A stretch of 16,818 nucleotides of DNA from JARRRD01 sp046706685 (lineage in GTDB: Bacteria; Nitrospirota; Thermodesulfovibrionia; Thermodesulfovibrionales; UBA6898): the NCBI GenBank assembly GCA_046706685.1, contig JBJKPE010000006.1, positions 1 to 16,818 of the forward strand, in the 5' to 3' direction. A program made the position numbers and the translations under genes. Shown in pieces: positions 15,300 through 16,818 of this stretch. The notes under the pieces are model-generated. The model was not told the DNA's origin. It did no database searches and saw nothing but the letters and a program-made list of their open reading frames with translations. Positions within the stretch are counted from its first letter, which is position 1. Every line of letters starts with the position of its first letter.

Positions 15300-16127
15300 A
15301 TGAATGACAACGGTGTTATTGAAGGGCGCGCGAAAGGGAGGGTCGTCCTCCGGGTGAAATCGATGGAACCCTACTCTGCCGAATTTACCGCGGAACAGAT
15401 AGGGGTCATCGCCGATATCGCGGAGAAGTACGGCTCGGGAGTTGCTCATGTGACCCCGCGGCAGACGGTGGAGGTCCCGCATATCGACAGAGCGGTGCTG
15501 CCGGATATTACGGCGCTTCTTGCACTCCATGGGCTTTTCCCCGGTTCCTCCGGAAGAAGGCTGCGAAACGTGACCGCCTGTTCGCGGTGGTGTCTGTATA
15601 ACGCTTCGCCCATGAGCGATGCCGCGCGGAAATTGAACGCCCTTCTGAACGAAAAAATGCTTCCCGGAAAAACCAATATCTCGCTTTCCGGCTGCGAGTT
15701 CTCCTGTGTCCGGTCGAGGACATCGGATATCGGCGTGATAGCACGCTCGGAGATCGTTATTACCGACGAGAAGTGCAAACACTGCTCCCTCTGTATCAAA
15801 GAACCGCTTGGATGCCAGGCTGATGCGATCACCCTGACTGAGGAAGGGGTGGAAATCGACCGCGAAAAGTGCGTCCGATGCGGCTTCTGCTCGGGCGTCT
15901 GCCGGCCCGGCGTTATCGCGGCGCGATCGAAGAAGTTTGACATCTTTACGGGCGGCAACGGAGGCGTCATGCCGCGCGAGGCGGTGCTGCATTCGACGGT
16001 CTCTTCCGAAGAAGAGGTGATAGAGGTAATCGGCTCGATCCTGGAGAAATACTGCGCGTTTGCCGGAAGCGGTGAGCGCATAGGCGATGTGATCGCCCGG
16101 GTCGGCCTGAAAGGGCTGGAGGTCTGA
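15300..16127 (+). CDS. Siroheme/[4Fe-4S] sulfite/nitrite reductase-like protein with two ferredoxin clusters (DsrA/B-like), subunit 1
   Basis: 275 residues with the order of a small DsrA/DsrB-like protein (COG2221 type). An N-terminal ferredoxin-like half domain includes HVTPRQTVEVP (50-60), the counterpart of the siroheme-contacting TTRQ region. The cluster ligands follow: C94-x3-C98 and C132-x3-C136 (SGCEFSC). An inserted ferredoxin domain has C159-x2-C162-x2-C165-x6-C172 and C191-x2-C194-x2-C197-x3-C201. The classical first pair is C-x5-C; here it is shortened. A C-terminal tail of about 70 residues completes it. The chain is much shorter than DsrA or DsrB (about 400). The start is fixed: an in-frame TAA lies at 15288-15290, and alignment with the next gene needs these N-terminal residues. 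The substrate is unknown; sulfite or nitrite reduction is the family expectation, not shown. Confidence 0.82.
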   Translation: MNDNGVIEGRAKGRVVLRVKSMEPYSAEFTAEQIGVIADIAEKYGSGVAHVTPRQTVEVPHIDRAVLPDITALLALHGLFPGSSGRRLRNVTACSRWCLYNASPMSDAARKLNALLNEKMLPGKTNISLSGCEFSCVRSRTSDIGVIARSEIVITDEKCKHCSLCIKEPLGCQADAITLTEEGVEIDREKCVRCGFCSGVCRPGVIAARSKKFDIFTGGNGGVMPREAVLHSTVSSEEEVIEVIGSILEKYCAFAGSGERIGDVIARVGLKGLEV

Positions 16128-16128
16128 T

Positions 16129-16818
16129 ATGGAAGAGACTCATGAAAAATTCACCCTTGATATGCCGAAGGTGGGGATCATCAAGGGCGTGCTCGCCAAG
16201 GATATTGAGGTCGTGGGCGACAGGTTCGTCAGCCTCAGAACAGCCGCGCGGCCGTACAGGAATGTATACAGCGCGGCCCAGCTGCGGGCCATAAAGTCAG
16301 TTGTCGAAAAGTACGGGTCAGGGAAGGTCCACCTCACTCCGCGATATAATCTTGAGATCCCCGAAGTCGGGCAGAAGAATGTCGACAAGGCGCTTAAAGA
16401 ACTATACTGTGCCGGGCTTTTTCCGGGCGGGGCCGGAACATCGGTCAGAAATATCTTCACCTGTCCGGACTGGTGCTCAAAGAGCATCAGGCCGGTGCAG
16501 GAACTCGGCGTGATGGTGAGCAAGAATTTCGGCGACATGGATATGCCGAATAAGGTGACGATATCGTTTGCCGGCTGCTCGAACGGATGCTCAAGACCTC
16601 ATAACTGCGACATCGGCATCATCGCCGTCGGGAAGGTGGCGGTCAGGGCGGGCAGATGTCCTGATGACTGTACCGCATGCCTGGGTTTGTGCAGGTTCGG
16701 GGCCATCGAAAAGCGTGACGGACACATTGTGCTGACCGAAAAATGCAGGGACTGCTGCAAGTGCGTTGAGGCCTGCGGACACGGCATGCTCAGCATAGCC
16801 GGGACCGGGTTCACTGTT
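16129..16818 (+). CDS. Siroheme/[4Fe-4S] sulfite/nitrite reductase-like protein, subunit 2 (3'-truncated by window)
   Basis: 230 residues are visible and the frame is open at the window end. It is a divergent paralogue of the preceding gene: KYGSGKVHLTPRYNLEIP parallels KYGSGVAHVTPRQTVEVP, and both have GLFPG just before the first cysteine pair. The ligands are C112-x3-C116 (TCPDWC) and C150-x3-C154 (AGCSNGC), again with a short first pair. The ferredoxin part has C177-x3-C181-x2-C184-x3-C188 and C206-x2-C209-x2-C212-x3-C216, with an extra cysteine at 210. One base separates it from the upstream stop. GGAGG lies 6 bases before the ATG inside the first gene, so the two are coupled and probably form a DsrAB-like hetero-oligomer. 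Its C-terminus and any downstream partners lie outside the window. Confidence 0.82.
   Translation, partial: MEETHEKFTLDMPKVGIIKGVLAKDIEVVGDRFVSLRTAARPYRNVYSAAQLRAIKSVVEKYGSGKVHLTPRYNLEIPEVGQKNVDKALKELYCAGLFPGGAGTSVRNIFTCPDWCSKSIRPVQELGVMVSKNFGDMDMPNKVTISFAGCSNGCSRPHNCDIGIIAVGKVAVRAGRCPDDCTACLGLCRFGAIEKRDGHIVLTEKCRDCCKCVEACGHGMLSIAGTGFTV

Overview
The window looks like part of a bacterial chromosome from an anaerobic or facultatively anaerobic lineage of moderate-to-high GC. The gene mix fits Nitrospirota (Thermodesulfovibrio-like) or a Desulfobacterota/deltaproteobacterial relative. It includes an archaeal-type methionine adenosyltransferase, a PATAN/DUF4388-J-TPR protein, a lone AMMECR1 protein, EttA, DUF3047, a type II NADH-dehydrogenase-like flavoprotein and DsrA/B-like siroheme proteins. 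The lineage is inferred from gene content; no rRNA or other marker gene is present. I see no tRNA, rRNA, CRISPR array, transposase, integrase or phage gene.

Layout. (1) 1-896, plus strand: 3' part of an archaeal-type S-adenosylmethionine synthetase. (2) 907-5341, minus strand: a tight five-gene operon read mtnA, polyprenyl diphosphate synthase, AMMECR1 protein, small coiled-coil membrane protein, DUF4388-J-TPR protein. The last three overlap each other. (3) 5465-7959, minus strand: a translationally coupled pair made of a soluble PRC-barrel/MgtE-N/CBS protein and an Nramp-family transporter whose metal-site motifs are not canonical. It has its own promoter and a leader with a possible short upstream ORF. 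(4) 8205-9929, plus strand: short-type alpha-glucan phosphorylase, divergent from (3). (5) 10051-10305: an 84-residue four-cysteine protein. (6) 10306-11317: a gene-poor, decaying stretch with a degenerate response-regulator receiver interrupted by an in-frame TGA, several palindromes and a two-armed REP/MITE-like repeat. (7) 11318-13003: EttA. (8) 13089-14306, minus strand: NDH-2-like flavoprotein. (9) 14436-15212: exported DUF3047 protein. (10) 15300 to the window end: two adjacent paralogous siroheme/[4Fe-4S]-type sulfite/nitrite-reductase-like genes with extra ferredoxin domains, behind an FNR/CRP-type palindrome.

How the parts relate. The AdoMet synthetase and MtnA both serve AdoMet/methionine metabolism but face each other on opposite strands. 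The transporter pair reads as a metal-uptake unit in which a detached MgtE-type Mg-sensing module is made with an Nramp-like permease. The tandem reductase-like genes look like a reduced DsrAB-style heterodimer under probable anaerobic control. Three plus-strand genes (8205, 14436, 15300) have a -10-like box 6-9 nt before a start codon fixed by an in-frame stop, with no Shine-Dalgarno, so they may be leaderless.

The most promising material is the miniature DsrAB-like pair with a shortened first cysteine motif, and the Nramp-like/soluble-MgtE pair. No defence system or clearly new multi-gene machine is visible.
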